The position numbers and the translations under genes were made by a program. A stretch of 64,000 nucleotides of DNA from Drechslerella dactyloides. Lineage: Eukaryota > Ascomycota > Orbiliomycetes > Orbiliales > Orbiliaceae. How positions within the stretch are numbered: position 1 is the first letter of the stretch; every line of letters begins with the position of its first letter. Shown one piece after another: positions 1-10,197 of this stretch. The stretch covers positions 2,542,001 to 2,606,000 of the forward strand of contig JAGTWJ010000006.1 of assembly GCA_020064725.1 (NCBI GenBank), read 5' to 3'. The notes under the pieces are model-generated. The model was given only the letters and a program-made list of their open reading frames with translations. It was not told where the DNA came from and ran no database searches.

Positions 1-1051
1 CACATACCAGGATCATAGATGGTCCCTGTGATTGAAAGCGGTCAGCGGTGGATATCGTATGGGATTTTAGGAGTGGACACTTACAAGTGAAGTCGAAGCC
101 GTCGAGGAGCTGGGCGATGGTGACAACCCGCATGACAGCACAGATGCAACCGATCGCACCGATGACGAACAGTGACAAAGTGCTAAGCTTCCTCTTGATT
201 GGCATTTGCAGCTCCCAGATTACCCTGATAGGTAGGATGAGCAAGGCCAGGTCCATGAAGATATGTATGATGCAGAAAGAATACAGCATTGGCTTTAGGC
301 CGATGCACTTTGGCGCTCCATGCATCCGGAAATCGAAATCCAGCCCTCCCGCGATAGGTGAGCATTGGAAAATGAATGTGAATTCAGACACGAGGAAATA
401 TACGATCTGAATAACCATGAAGCCTGTGAGGACCTTGCGCATCGGGTGGGTCGTCGGGATGATCCTCTCGTAGAGAAAGAGGATCGACATCTTGATCAAG
501 GTAATGGACCATGTGTAGCCGATGAGATGGAAGTAGATGAACTTGAAGCAGTACTGTAATTGTTCCGGCGTAACGTCCCAGATGTGGTATCCGACACCAC
601 CGTATATTAAGACTACCATGTTCCGAATGTTAGTACTTGGAAAGTAATATAGAGAATTGGTGGCACATACAGCAGAATTGTAGTGTAGTGAAGGCAGCTA
701 CGCTGATGAGGGCCAAGACCATGCACCAGTCGTCAAGACCGAACTTGTGGATGATGAATACCCGGGTGTAAATTCTCATGAGGACCATGATAACCGCCAA
801 TATGAAGAATACGCAGTCGATTATGTACATCGAAACCTGTCTGTTCTCAACAACATAGTCTTCCAACACTGTTAGTACTGCACCAAAGGGCCAACTGGTA
901 TGGCTGGGAACATACTTGGATTTAATAACCACGGCGCCACAAATCCTGGAGGAGCAGGTCCATTGATACCCGCTTTGTGAGCCAGCACTGCTACCTCCTG
1001 TAGCCATAACGCGTGCTTTAGCTGCTCGGCTGTGACGTTTAGTGTCGTCAT
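1..1051 (-). CDS. PTH11-like seven-TM membrane protein (rhodopsin-like fungal domain), 3' end outside window
   Basis: Integral membrane protein of the large fungal PTH11-like/rhodopsin-domain family, whose members are presumed receptors or sensors in the plasma membrane; ligand unknown. I spliced four exons on the minus strand: 1051-916, 868-671, 612-85 and 25-8. The first intron has a GTATGT donor and a TACTAAC branch site directly before its AG. The joined frame (about 293 residues so far) has hydrophobic helices separated by family landmarks: a first-loop LRIYTR segment followed by FGLDDW, then GVGYHIWDV, a YERIIPT segment, FQCSP, and FDFTWTIYDP where the next intron begins. The start at 1051 is preferred because it opens a soluble N-terminus ending cleanly at the first donor; an ATG at 1007 lies in another frame. 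Family assignment is firm, function is not. Confidence 0.85.
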
Positions 1052-4000
1052 TGTCGATATAGTCCGGTCGTCCAGACGGGCCGCGCTCGAACTGCTGAAT
1101 GAATGAATGTTGTGTAGAATCTGCCTGCGAAACTGGCGCGCAGAAATCTAATATATTAATACTCGGATCGCAGTCTACAAAAGAGGGACCAGGCTCTTTT
1201 ATGTATGTCCGCGACCGCAGCAGATCGCTATCCCTCTTTTATCCAGCGGTGTGCGAGCGACGCTGCAGCATGCAGCAGCCTTGTTCTGGTTCTAGTTCGA
1301 GTCCAGCGTGGTTGTGCGGTGCGTTGGGCGTGTGTGATAAAACCCCCCTGTTCCTAACCTTGTCAGCGCTCCAAACCATGCGCCTCGATTCGGCTCGTCC
1401 ACCCCCAAACCGGGCTCCTCGCACGGAGGATATGTTATGACAAGGAGGCCCAAAAGGCCTTCTGGTGCCGCAGAGCGCTGCACTCGCGGCCGCGGTCTTG
1501 AGAGTCCGTGCAAGGAAATATTCAAAACCGAAAATATACGGATTTGGCGGATTCACTGATCCCAGCTCATTGATACCAATGAGATCCTCTATTTCTAATA
1601 TTGTCGCCAGATGTTTCCAACTCTTTCTTGGAACAGGCGGGGCAACGATATGTGAAGCGTCAACGAGGATCCGGATGGGGGATCCCAGCAACCATAGGAT
1701 ATCTTGACTGTATTCTGTCCGCAAAATAGCACGAGATCAAACGATGTAGAAACGATAAATGGGATACCTAAATGCTCAGGCTCTTGTCATAAATGCAAGG
1801 GACATTGGGCTCCATGTTATTTGGAGTTTCAAATCGTTGTCGATGTATATCGTGGATGACAAAAGAAAATTCTAGTGGGATGCATGAAGGAGGGAATGGC
1901 TGCATCGAAGGTAGATGTGCATGACAAGTGGGCGCACGCATGCATACGCCAGTGCTCGACGGCTGTCATGCCCCGACATATCCAGATTGCTGATTAACGA
2001 CACATGCGTGTGATCACCCAGGATTGGTCATTCACGATACCTACTAATATCAATGTTCCAATATGGCGATAGTAGGTAAGCATGAAGACTGACTTGGATC
2101 GACTGCAGATGAATCGGTGGCATGTGACAGAGCCGGCCTAGTTAAATTCAAGTTCTTGTGGCTTCAATGCAGTCGGCTTGGATATCTGATGATTTCTTTT
2201 AACCGATTGGGGGCTTATTCCAATATCGGTGCCCATGTATGTGATCTAACGGCTTTCCTCGTAAGAGCTCGGCTGGCGCATAGAGCAGGGGAGACTCTGG
2301 TAAATCTCGCTACCCGTTCGCTTTAGTTTTCTTTGCGCCTTACGCGCCAGATCTGTGGAGCATTATGGCGGAGCTTGCTAACACAAGAGGCAGCTGTGAG
2401 ATCGTCCTTCCCAGCAGATAGATTAACGTCGGGGTCCAAACTCTGTCTACGGCAGTATGGCAACCGGGTACAACTTAGGTAGCCAGCAATACTTCCGCGG
2501 ACTCAACGATCGATCGTGAACGCATTGACGATGTTCCATATTTGACTCCCACATGGCACCGCATGGCGTGCCGCTCATTGCCATCTATTAGATTCGCCCT
2601 TTGACGATCGCTCAAAGTAGGACCAACCGAGTTTCGCACCGGCTGATCTCTGGCCGGGATGATGGCCGATGTTTCTCCAGAGACATCAATGTCTTGGACA
2701 ACAGCAGCTGGGCCGTGATGGGCCCGGAGAAACCGGAGCGCGCAGCGCGATGGTCATGGGCGTGTCGTGGTGCCATGGGGTCTGGGTGTGGGTGAAAAGC
2801 GTAAGCGGGGCCGTGGCCAGAGCGCATGGCAGTGAGTACTGCTAAATAAAGCCCAGCCGTCTATTCTTCCTCCGAGCCCTTTGTTTCGTTGAAACGCCTT
2901 GGGTAGGCTCGAGGGTGCTGGCGATGTCAATCGATCGTGGACGGCTGGTGTTTCGGGTGACTCGAAGTGGCATTCAGCCGGAGAAGTTGGGAGCGTGTGT
3001 TGCGGTCCGCATTAAAGACAGCGCAGGCAGCAGGGTAACGTTGGTCGCTTGGACTGCCGCCACAACCAGGACATCTCAACAGACGTCGACTCCGCGGCGT
3101 AACTAGCTATCGTCCGGCTGGCTTGGTTCTTTCGCCTCGACACTGATGCTCGAATAAATGGATGGCGGGATTTACTCAATCACTAAGTGTAAAAGGCTCT
3201 ATTGCCATCGATCTTCGGTCTCCACTGTCATGCTACGGCCCCACTTACCCAAGCTCGGCTCGCTGCGCCTGCTTCGGATGAACTTCATATGTATTCAGGA
3301 CTCCTTCGCAGGTGTGGCACCAGCGCTCCTATTTATGTCATCGATCAAGGCAATAACTGTTTCAACCAAGGGCCGATAGACTAACTGGAAATAAGATTAC
3401 CATTTCCATCAATTTTATATTCTCCAGCCCAGTCTACAATGTAGCACCAGTCGGGTGGTTCGCTCGAGCTCTCGCCAAATTATAAAATTGCTAGCCAAGA
3501 GATCCACCCGCTCATTCAATTTTTATCGTCGGTGTCCGTCGCCGTTTCGTGAAACAGGGGCGCCGGGCGGTACTGTCTATCGAGTTGGTCTTTTGCTACT
3601 TTCAAGTATTGACTGCTTCATGCTGTCCGCCGTGTCTGCCCCGAACCCCGGCCGCCGAACCACTTCGATGCATATATGGATACCATACTGCGACGGTTAA
3701 CGGTCTGAAGCTTCCTGTGCGATGGGTTCACTGGCATCAGTCAGTTGACCTCTAAGCATGAATCGGTTCGATGCAACGGGGACATCTCGGTACCCTTCGC
3801 CCGCCGCTGGCAATACTATGGCGATTTGGTAGACATACTCTCTCCAGTCTAGCTCATCCTTCTTTGTTAATGCCGCATTGCTGCCGCATTTATCGAGTTT
3901 TTCGTGACTGCCTGGCTGCGGAACTGGCAACCTTTTTTCGTTTGGCCTGTGCCACGTTGAGGCTAATTTCACCGTTTCAAGGCCGCCAACGTGCTGATTA

Positions 4001-6544
4001 CATTTAACGGCGTATTAGCTTCAATAATGCTCGGGAAATGCACTAATCGTCTCTAAATTCGAAGACTCTTTCGACGAAGCGATTCTCCGTCCTTCAAGCC
4101 CTAGCTTTACTGGCATGTCACCAGACCTTCGGGCTCCACCTTGCAGATATTAATATCCGACTTTATAGCTTTAAGTGTCTTTGAAAATGCTATATAACCG
4201 CGTGTGTGATACCATCATATCGGCATCACGCGCAGGTGATCTGATAATAATTGTATCTGCTCCGCACTCGCTACTTCGGCGATATCGAACTTCGATTAGA
4301 GCGCCATATCAAGATCCAACTCAGGGCCGCTGCCGCAATCGTCTTTACACCCGTCGTTGGGGCACGGGTTCCTGGAAATGAACCCCGACCTGCGACAATT
4401 TACCTAATCCGTAAATTCCTTAGCTCGCAATCCCGAAACACCTCCTCAAACACAAGCTAACGAGATGAAGGGGTCGCCGCAGAGTCTGCGGGGGCTGCGC
4501 CGTCATTGGCGGGCTATGCGGTCGATTACCTTATTTGGCTTTGTGCCGTCAACGTCACAGCAGACTGGCGAGTTGTTTTGCTATCTGAACGCCATATCTA
4601 GTGCAACCGCCGCACAAAATCTCTTCCGATATTTTCTCGTGGAAGAAAAATAGAATTTCACTGTCGTCATTGCCCTATGAGGCACGGAGGATTTCGAGAG
4701 AATTAGAATTACATGTGCTTCTCATGACGAGTGTATGTTCCGACGATAGCATGATAGCGCAGCGGGAAATTGGGGCTAGCTATAGAAATCCACGTTTTGT
4801 CGCAGGTGAACACTCAGGCTGCGAGACAGACGGTAACAGGTTTTACTTTGGTCTACGAGCTCCATGCAGGAACTATACATACAATACTTGCCACCACACT
4901 GCCGTGATGGCCGCAAGTTTACGCAAACTGGCACCGTTTACCCAGACTCTGAGGGATGGAATTCATATACGTGGAAACTTTTTCGATTCCATGTAACCCG
5001 AAGGCCAGAAGGAGACAACATTTGTGTGAAAAAAAATTTATCCTCTTTGCTTCGCCGGCCGTCGCATCAATTACTAAACCTCCGCTGTTTTTCGGGTGCC
5101 TTAGCAGCTAGTTAGTGATGGGACTATGGCTGCGAGAGTACCTGTACGAAGAATAAGTCGGGCTATGGTCATGTTGTTTCCAGGACATTCCCTCCTCAAC
5201 TTTAGGATATCGTTTACAGTTGAGCATTCTTCGAATCTCTTCGGCTCCACCAGCATGCACTAGATCTGGCCGAAGCTGTAAATTGGTAGATACCATGTAG
5301 TACACGGCGGCTGATTGGAACTCTGAAGGGACCGTCCATAATGCACATATGACGTATGTTAATGGTGCATGTATAATCATTTGAGTCCAATATTCTCTCA
5401 GAAAACATGTATCCGTATAAATTTCATGTCGGATCCTGCACAACGATGAACTGAAGCTGGGCGCTGGAGGCATAATGACTAAAAGTTTCGAAACGGCACG
5501 ACAGGTGTTTCTTCGATACTCAGCCACCACAGCTTTCGAAAATTTGCGCTGCATATACATCTAGAGCGTCAGCAAAGGTGTTTTGGTACCATGGGTATGG
5601 TATACTTAGCGTTATGGTATCAGTTACTACGCAGACCTCGTGGTCGCCGTTTAGTCTGGAGCCCCAGTTGAGAATACTCAATATGCGTAGGGCAGGATGT
5701 CCTTCATCAATATCTAGAAGCTTCTCGCCGATCAGCTTGCGGCCACTATCTACCAGTTACGATTGGTCAGCTGCTATGTGGAGCCATTCAATTCCCAATG
5801 GGCGTGTGCTACTTGGTCGATTAAATGTATAAAACGCATTATATATGCATGCCAGTTTTCATGAGACCTATGGGTCGCCGATGATTGAACTAGTAGTGGG
5901 GCAAGGTGAACGGAAAGTAGGCTCCTGATCCTTCCGTCCAACCTCATCTTGGGAAAATCTTGGTTTCCCCGCTCTACTGCAGTTGCAACGATGTTGAATT
6001 TTCAGTTGTAATGGAAGTGAGTCGATATTATGGTTATTAGCACACTACCCTTGCTTATGCCAGAGTGGTACCTCCATTGATATGAGTTTCAGATCCAAGC
6101 ATGTCCCCTTAATGCTGTATCTCGGAAAACAGAGCAATCATCCTACAGTTATCGGCAAAGCCCGGCCGATAGATATACGAGCTCTCGCCTCTCGGGTCGC
6201 CCCCGCTGATTATAAATTTACAGCCGACGGATACTGATACGCTGCATTTTGAGGGACAATACGGGAAGACAATCTGAGGCACACGGTGAGCCGGAAGTAG
6301 CTTAGACATCTGTTCCGTCTTAGACGAAATGTTCAAAGAGAAAGATGGGAAGAAAAAAAGTAATTAGAAGGTCGTATACGCGTAAGACGCTCTCGTGACG
6401 ATGCACGGATTCTGAAATATTCCCGTAATCCGTCAAATCAAGTAGGAAACAAAACAAATTCCGAAACATATTACTTGCCCGAGATGAGTGGTAGGATTTC
6501 GAGTATGATTCATCGCCAGCAGCCAAAATCTCAGAAGGGGGTTA
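1052..6544. other. 5.5-kb stretch without a recognisable gene
   Basis: Base composition is ordinary, yet both strands are broken into short open frames. The longest are 161 codons (minus, 1239-1724) and 150 codons (minus, 5108-5560); neither shows a known motif, signal peptide or convincing splice structure. The first few hundred bases should contain the promoter of the PTH11-like gene. I see no rRNA, tRNA or transposon ends. It may be old decayed sequence. Confidence 0.5.
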
Positions 6545-7573
6545 CTAGTCCCAATTCTTCGACTGTTCGCCGCCATCGCATACGCCTCCACCCTTGGTTT
6601 CCCTTTGCCATTCGTATATCGCGTCTCTCGCGATGAACTGTTGGGTGTCCCAGCGAACCTCCTTTAGTGCCTCATGCACACCTACCTCAAGAATCGGCTT
6701 GCTCTGGACCTTTGCGTCTTTATCAAGGAAGCACATGTACTCATCCAGGATTAGATATGAGTTGACCATTACATTATTGCCCTCGGGCACTAAACAGTCG
6801 TTGTGCTTGTGTCTATTGCAAAAGTCCTCAAACTCGTCGTCTGTGATCAGGAATATTGAAACATCTCGTATGGCGTTTTCCCCACCGTCGTTCTCCTCTT
6901 TGAGTTGCAGTACTTGGAAGCACTTCCATCGGAACGGCTTGAGTTCCTGAATATAATCGTTCATGTCTTCCTGCCAGTTGAACCGGTTGACGACAGTGTT
7001 GATTTTGAACTTGACTCTGTACTTGGCACAGAACTTCGCCGCGCGTCTGACAAAGTGCAGATGTCTTCCGGTGCCCCTTCCGATGAGTGCATTCGTCTCG
7101 TCATCGAAAGAGTCGCACGAGACGGCCATGATGTCTAAGTATTTGCCATAAGTCTTGAAAAACTGCTCTGTCACCAGGCTGCCGTTCGTGACCACCGAGA
7201 CGGATTCGAGGTTCAACTCCTCCTTACAATATTGCATCAACTTGCCAAGAAACTCCCTCTCAAGGAACGGTTCGCCGCCGGCAAAGTTCAACTTTCGCAT
7301 GCCGGCTTCCTTTAAAAGCTTGAGACCGCGTTTCGCTTGATCGAGAGAAAGGATGTGCGAAGTTTTTGCCGTGTGGAAGCAGAAACCACAAATGTAGTTG
7401 CAACGACGGGTAAAGTGGTAGTTCACCGAGATTGGTTTATTCATGTTTCGCCTGAAAATCATCTTCGCCTGGACGACGAAGCTAATATTGTTGTATTTAC
7501 GGCAGACCCAGGACCAGGGTATGAGGATAAAGTATGCCCCAGCGAGAGCGGCGACGAGGAGTATGGTGTGCAT
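6545..7573 (-). CDS. Viperin-type radical SAM enzyme (RSAD2 homologue)
   Basis: Radical S-adenosylmethionine enzyme of the viperin family. Characterised viperins convert CTP (UTP or GTP in some prokaryotic forms) to the 3'-deoxy-3',4'-didehydro nucleotide, a chain terminator of viral RNA synthesis. The intronless frame of 342 residues starts with a hydrophobic membrane anchor (about residues 3-23), where animal viperins have an amphipathic helix. The [4Fe-4S] cluster motif CxxxCxxC is C58, C62 and C65 in RRCNYICGFCFHTAK; GGEP follows at 99-102; further viperin signatures are VTNGSLV, SCDSFDDETN, IGRGTG, FKINTVVNRFN, RWKCFQVL and SYLILDEYMCFL. The end, NWD, places a tryptophan next to last; animal viperins end in a tryptophan needed for cluster loading. 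The family is unmistakable; the native substrate and an antiviral role in this fungus are inferred. Confidence 0.95.
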   Translation of the reverse strand: MHTILLVAALAGAYFILIPWSWVCRKYNNISFVVQAKMIFRRNMNKPISVNYHFTRRCNYICGFCFHTAKTSHILSLDQAKRGLKLLKEAGMRKLNFAGGEPFLEREFLGKLMQYCKEELNLESVSVVTNGSLVTEQFFKTYGKYLDIMAVSCDSFDDETNALIGRGTGRHLHFVRRAAKFCAKYRVKFKINTVVNRFNWQEDMNDYIQELKPFRWKCFQVLQLKEENDGGENAIRDVSIFLITDDEFEDFCNRHKHNDCLVPEGNNVMVNSYLILDEYMCFLDKDAKVQSKPILEVGVHEALKEVRWDTQQFIARDAIYEWQRETKGGGVCDGGEQSKNWD

Positions 7574-8267
7574 AGTGACAAAGTCGTATATACCGCTATA
7601 TGTCCTTAAGTTAGATCGCTAAATCAAAATCAGTCTGATCAGCTGAGTCCTTGGTATAATGCTACAGAGCAGATTGTGATCAGTAAATTCGCTCGCAAAT
7701 AGTGGACGACGGCGCGCTCGCAGCGTATACGCGTAACGATCCGAGTTTATCTCACTCACTCTGGCTAATATCTGATTAGGTCGCTGACCAAGTCTTAGAC
7801 GGAAGATACTTCAAGTGAAAGATAGTGTATGGAAGGATGGCGAAGAAATAAAGCCTGCATGATGTCTGAGTCGAAAGAGAAATTTCCTGATGATAGAATT
7901 GTCTAGAGTGCTTATATTGTGCCCCAATCTTCTAGAATATGTAGACCTCATGGTTCGGGAATCTTGTAGGGAAGAAGAGGGAGCTTGGGTTCCATGTTAG
8001 AAGGTCTATAGATCTACCTGGAGAGCGAAATCTAGCTTCGTCTAGATATAGCCTTTGGGTGCCAGTATGTCAATATGCAGAGTTAGTTGCTTCTCGAAAA
8101 CTCTTTTGTAGAAGAGAAAAGCTCCGTTGCTTGTGGAAGTCTATATATATCTTAAGGACCTCTGGGTCACCTCCTAACTTCATATCTTCATTTTTCTTCA
8201 ATCTAGAGATATCACTTATTAACCACGATCGGGTTAAATACTTACTCAAGCACCTCATAGAGACTCG
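7574..8267. promoter_or_regulatory. Divergent intergenic region between viperin and nucleotide kinase
   Basis: The 694 bases between the two start codons hold no supported gene and must contain both promoters, so the pair could share control elements. No known operator motif can be assigned by eye. Confidence 0.45.
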
Positions 8268-9283
8268 ATGTCGGGCTCGACCAAAATGGAAGTCAAGGTA
8301 CAGCCGGTTGCTCCCAGCGATGTGGAGACGAATGAGAATCCGATCGCAGTGGGGGAGGATAAATTCATCTTCATCATGGGTAAGTTGCAAGGCGTCATTT
8401 TGTAGATCCTCTCGGTTGTCAGAGCAAGAACTAAGATAAGTGACTGCAGGAGGGCCAGGCGCTGGCAAAAGCACTCTCTGCAGAGCCGTGGCGGCCATAG
8501 AACCGAATTTCATCCATATCAGTGTCGGCAGCCTCATCCGAGCCTGTAAGAGTCGTGCTGGGGCAAATGAGCCAGAGACGGGCTCCTTCAAGGATCTAGA
8601 AAATAGAACTAGAGACTACATGCTAGCGGCACAGTTACTTCCGGCGGATCTAGTGCTGGCTATCATCAAGCAAGGAATTGATGAGATTCGCTCTTCCAGT
8701 CTTGGAAAGAAAGTGTTCCTTATCGATGGGTATCCAAGAGACGCTGAACAGGCAATTTCCATGATACATCACGTACGTCAATCCGCACGCCTTTATCTGG
8801 AAGTTTCAAATATACAACTAACTCGAAAGCTTGGGTTGTATCTGATATGTAGGAATTGAATTTCGGAGATAACATGACTCTGATACAATTCGTCTGCGAC
8901 TCGGAAGAGATGCTTAAGCGCGTTTTGGAGCGCCCAGCAGAGGGCCGAATTGACTACAACCGGATCACGTTCAATGAGATGGTGAACCAGTATCTGTCCG
9001 AGATTCCAGAAATTGTGCGATTCTTGCATCGCAAGATGCCATTTCAATCCATGTTGCATGTGAGTAGTATCAAAGTAAAATATATCGAATTGTGTTCAAT
9101 GAATCTGGTCTTACTGGCTCAAGTGAGGAGCTGTGATATCTATCTCAAGATGGCCATGTGCTAATGGAGATGATCAACCTATAGTTCCGAAGCGGCGGCT
9201 CACTTGACGAGCTGGTCCCAAGATTCAAGACGCTCATTCAAAAATGCTGTGAACAAAAGATCAGCGAATCAGACCGACAATAA
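8268..9283 (+). CDS. UMP/CMP-kinase-like nucleoside monophosphate kinase
   Basis: P-loop kinase of the adenylate/UMP-CMP kinase type, which would transfer phosphate from ATP to a nucleoside monophosphate. Four exons, 8268-8379, 8450-8772, 8853-9059 and 9185-9283, join in frame to 246 residues; all three introns are GT-AG. Visible motifs: Walker A GGPGAGKST at 38-46 after a 32-residue leader; the NMP-binding segment HISVGSLIR (family HLSAGDLLR); LPADLVLAIIKQ; the FLIDGYPRD loop; and a short lid with GRIDYNR, then FNEMVNQYLSEIPEIVRFL, most like UMP-CMP kinases (RxDDNxE... in the family). The start gives a clean N-terminus; a second ATG at codon 7 is possible. It is divergent from viperin, as vertebrate CMPK2 is from RSAD2, and convergent with the CYTH gene 179 bases downstream. 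Substrate is inferred. Confidence 0.85.
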
Positions 9284-9462
9284 TATCGCAGAAGGCCCTT
9301 GAAGAAGCAGCGCATTGGCCTGCCAGCGGGTTTCGAGTAGAAAGAGACGTCTCTCTTCGAGAACAATTGATAAGCATGGGACTAAAAGAGAGAGCGCTTG
9401 TGATATGAGATGCACGATAGATTAACGGAATTGCTTAATCTATACCCTCCTTACTGTAGTGA

Positions 9463-10197
9463 CTACATCCGTTGTCGTGAGCATATTTCCCAATATGCTT
9501 TCAACTTGCTTTTCACCTCTCCAGTTGTATCGAAGAACCACTGGTGCTTCGCTATAAATTCGTCAATTTGGTTCCCGCATTGCTCGTAATCCCCTCCCTT
9601 CAACTCCACCTCACCAACCGAGTACCCGAAGCTAGTGCTATCCAGCACGATTTTGAACTTCTCGTCAACGATATAATTCTTTCTCTCCGTCCCAAATTCT
9701 GCAATATTGTGCAAGACAAAGTTTCCTGCTTTCAGATCTTCCCATTCCTTAAGGCCTAGATCTCGCATTGTATCGACGAGGCTCTGGTATCCTTTGGATT
9801 CTTCGTAGACAGCTTTCTCATGAGACCCGGATATCAATCGCTTGGCCTGCCAATTGCCGTTGCGGACACGTGCCCAGACGTTATGTCTGTCGAGATCGTA
9901 GAATTCTGTGTCGTAGTATCGGTCATTGTGTGTCATAAGGCCTTTGAAGACGACAGAGGCGAAGGGCGGGATGCTCTTGTTAGAATAAAACTTCGCAGCA
10001 TTGGCTAGCGTAAAGAGGAACTTGCGCTCAACTTCGTAAATACGGCCCATTGGTGGTGAGAATTGCGGCTCGTTGAATGGAGATGACTCTTGAAAGAGTT
10101 TGATCAAAAGGTCAGGACAAGCTTGGCAAGTAAAGTATTTAGGAAGTGTGACAATCAGGGCAGTATCATCCATACTACGGAGATCTTCAGCGGACAC
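9463..10197 (-). CDS. CYTH-domain triphosphate tunnel metalloenzyme (thiamine-triphosphatase-like)
   Basis: Member of the CYTH/triphosphate tunnel family, which hydrolyses triphosphorylated substrates (thiamine triphosphate, inorganic triphosphate, RNA 5' ends or nucleotides) with divalent metal in a beta-barrel tunnel. The intronless frame encodes 244 residues. The signature ExExK is EVERK at 55-59; then RYYDTEFYDL, the basic strand VWARVRNGNWQAKRLI, VYEESKGYQSL, RKNYIVDEKFKIVLD and SVGEVELKGGDYEQC follow in the order seen in fungal thiamine triphosphatases. The 49 residues ahead of an internal Met50 are an unusual N-terminal extension; Met50 would give a family-like start. It lies tail to tail with the nucleotide kinase. 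The family is well supported; the substrate is unknown, and a didehydro-nucleotide triphosphate is a speculative option given its neighbours. Confidence 0.85.
   Translation of the reverse strand: MSAEDLRSMDDTALIVTLPKYFTCQACPDLLIKLFQESSPFNEPQFSPPMGRIYEVERKFLFTLANAAKFYSNKSIPPFASVVFKGLMTHNDRYYDTEFYDLDRHNVWARVRNGNWQAKRLISGSHEKAVYEESKGYQSLVDTMRDLGLKEWEDLKAGNFVLHNIAEFGTERKNYIVDEKFKIVLDSTSFGYSVGEVELKGGDYEQCGNQIDEFIAKHQWFFDTTGEVKSKLKAYWEICSRQRM

Noticed and set aside
1239..1724. 161-codon minus-strand frame
   Set aside because: No domain, signal or membrane segment; an overlapping frame of similar quality exists on the plus strand.
5108..5560. 150-codon minus-strand frame
   Set aside because: No recognisable feature and no supporting splice pattern; left as unassigned.
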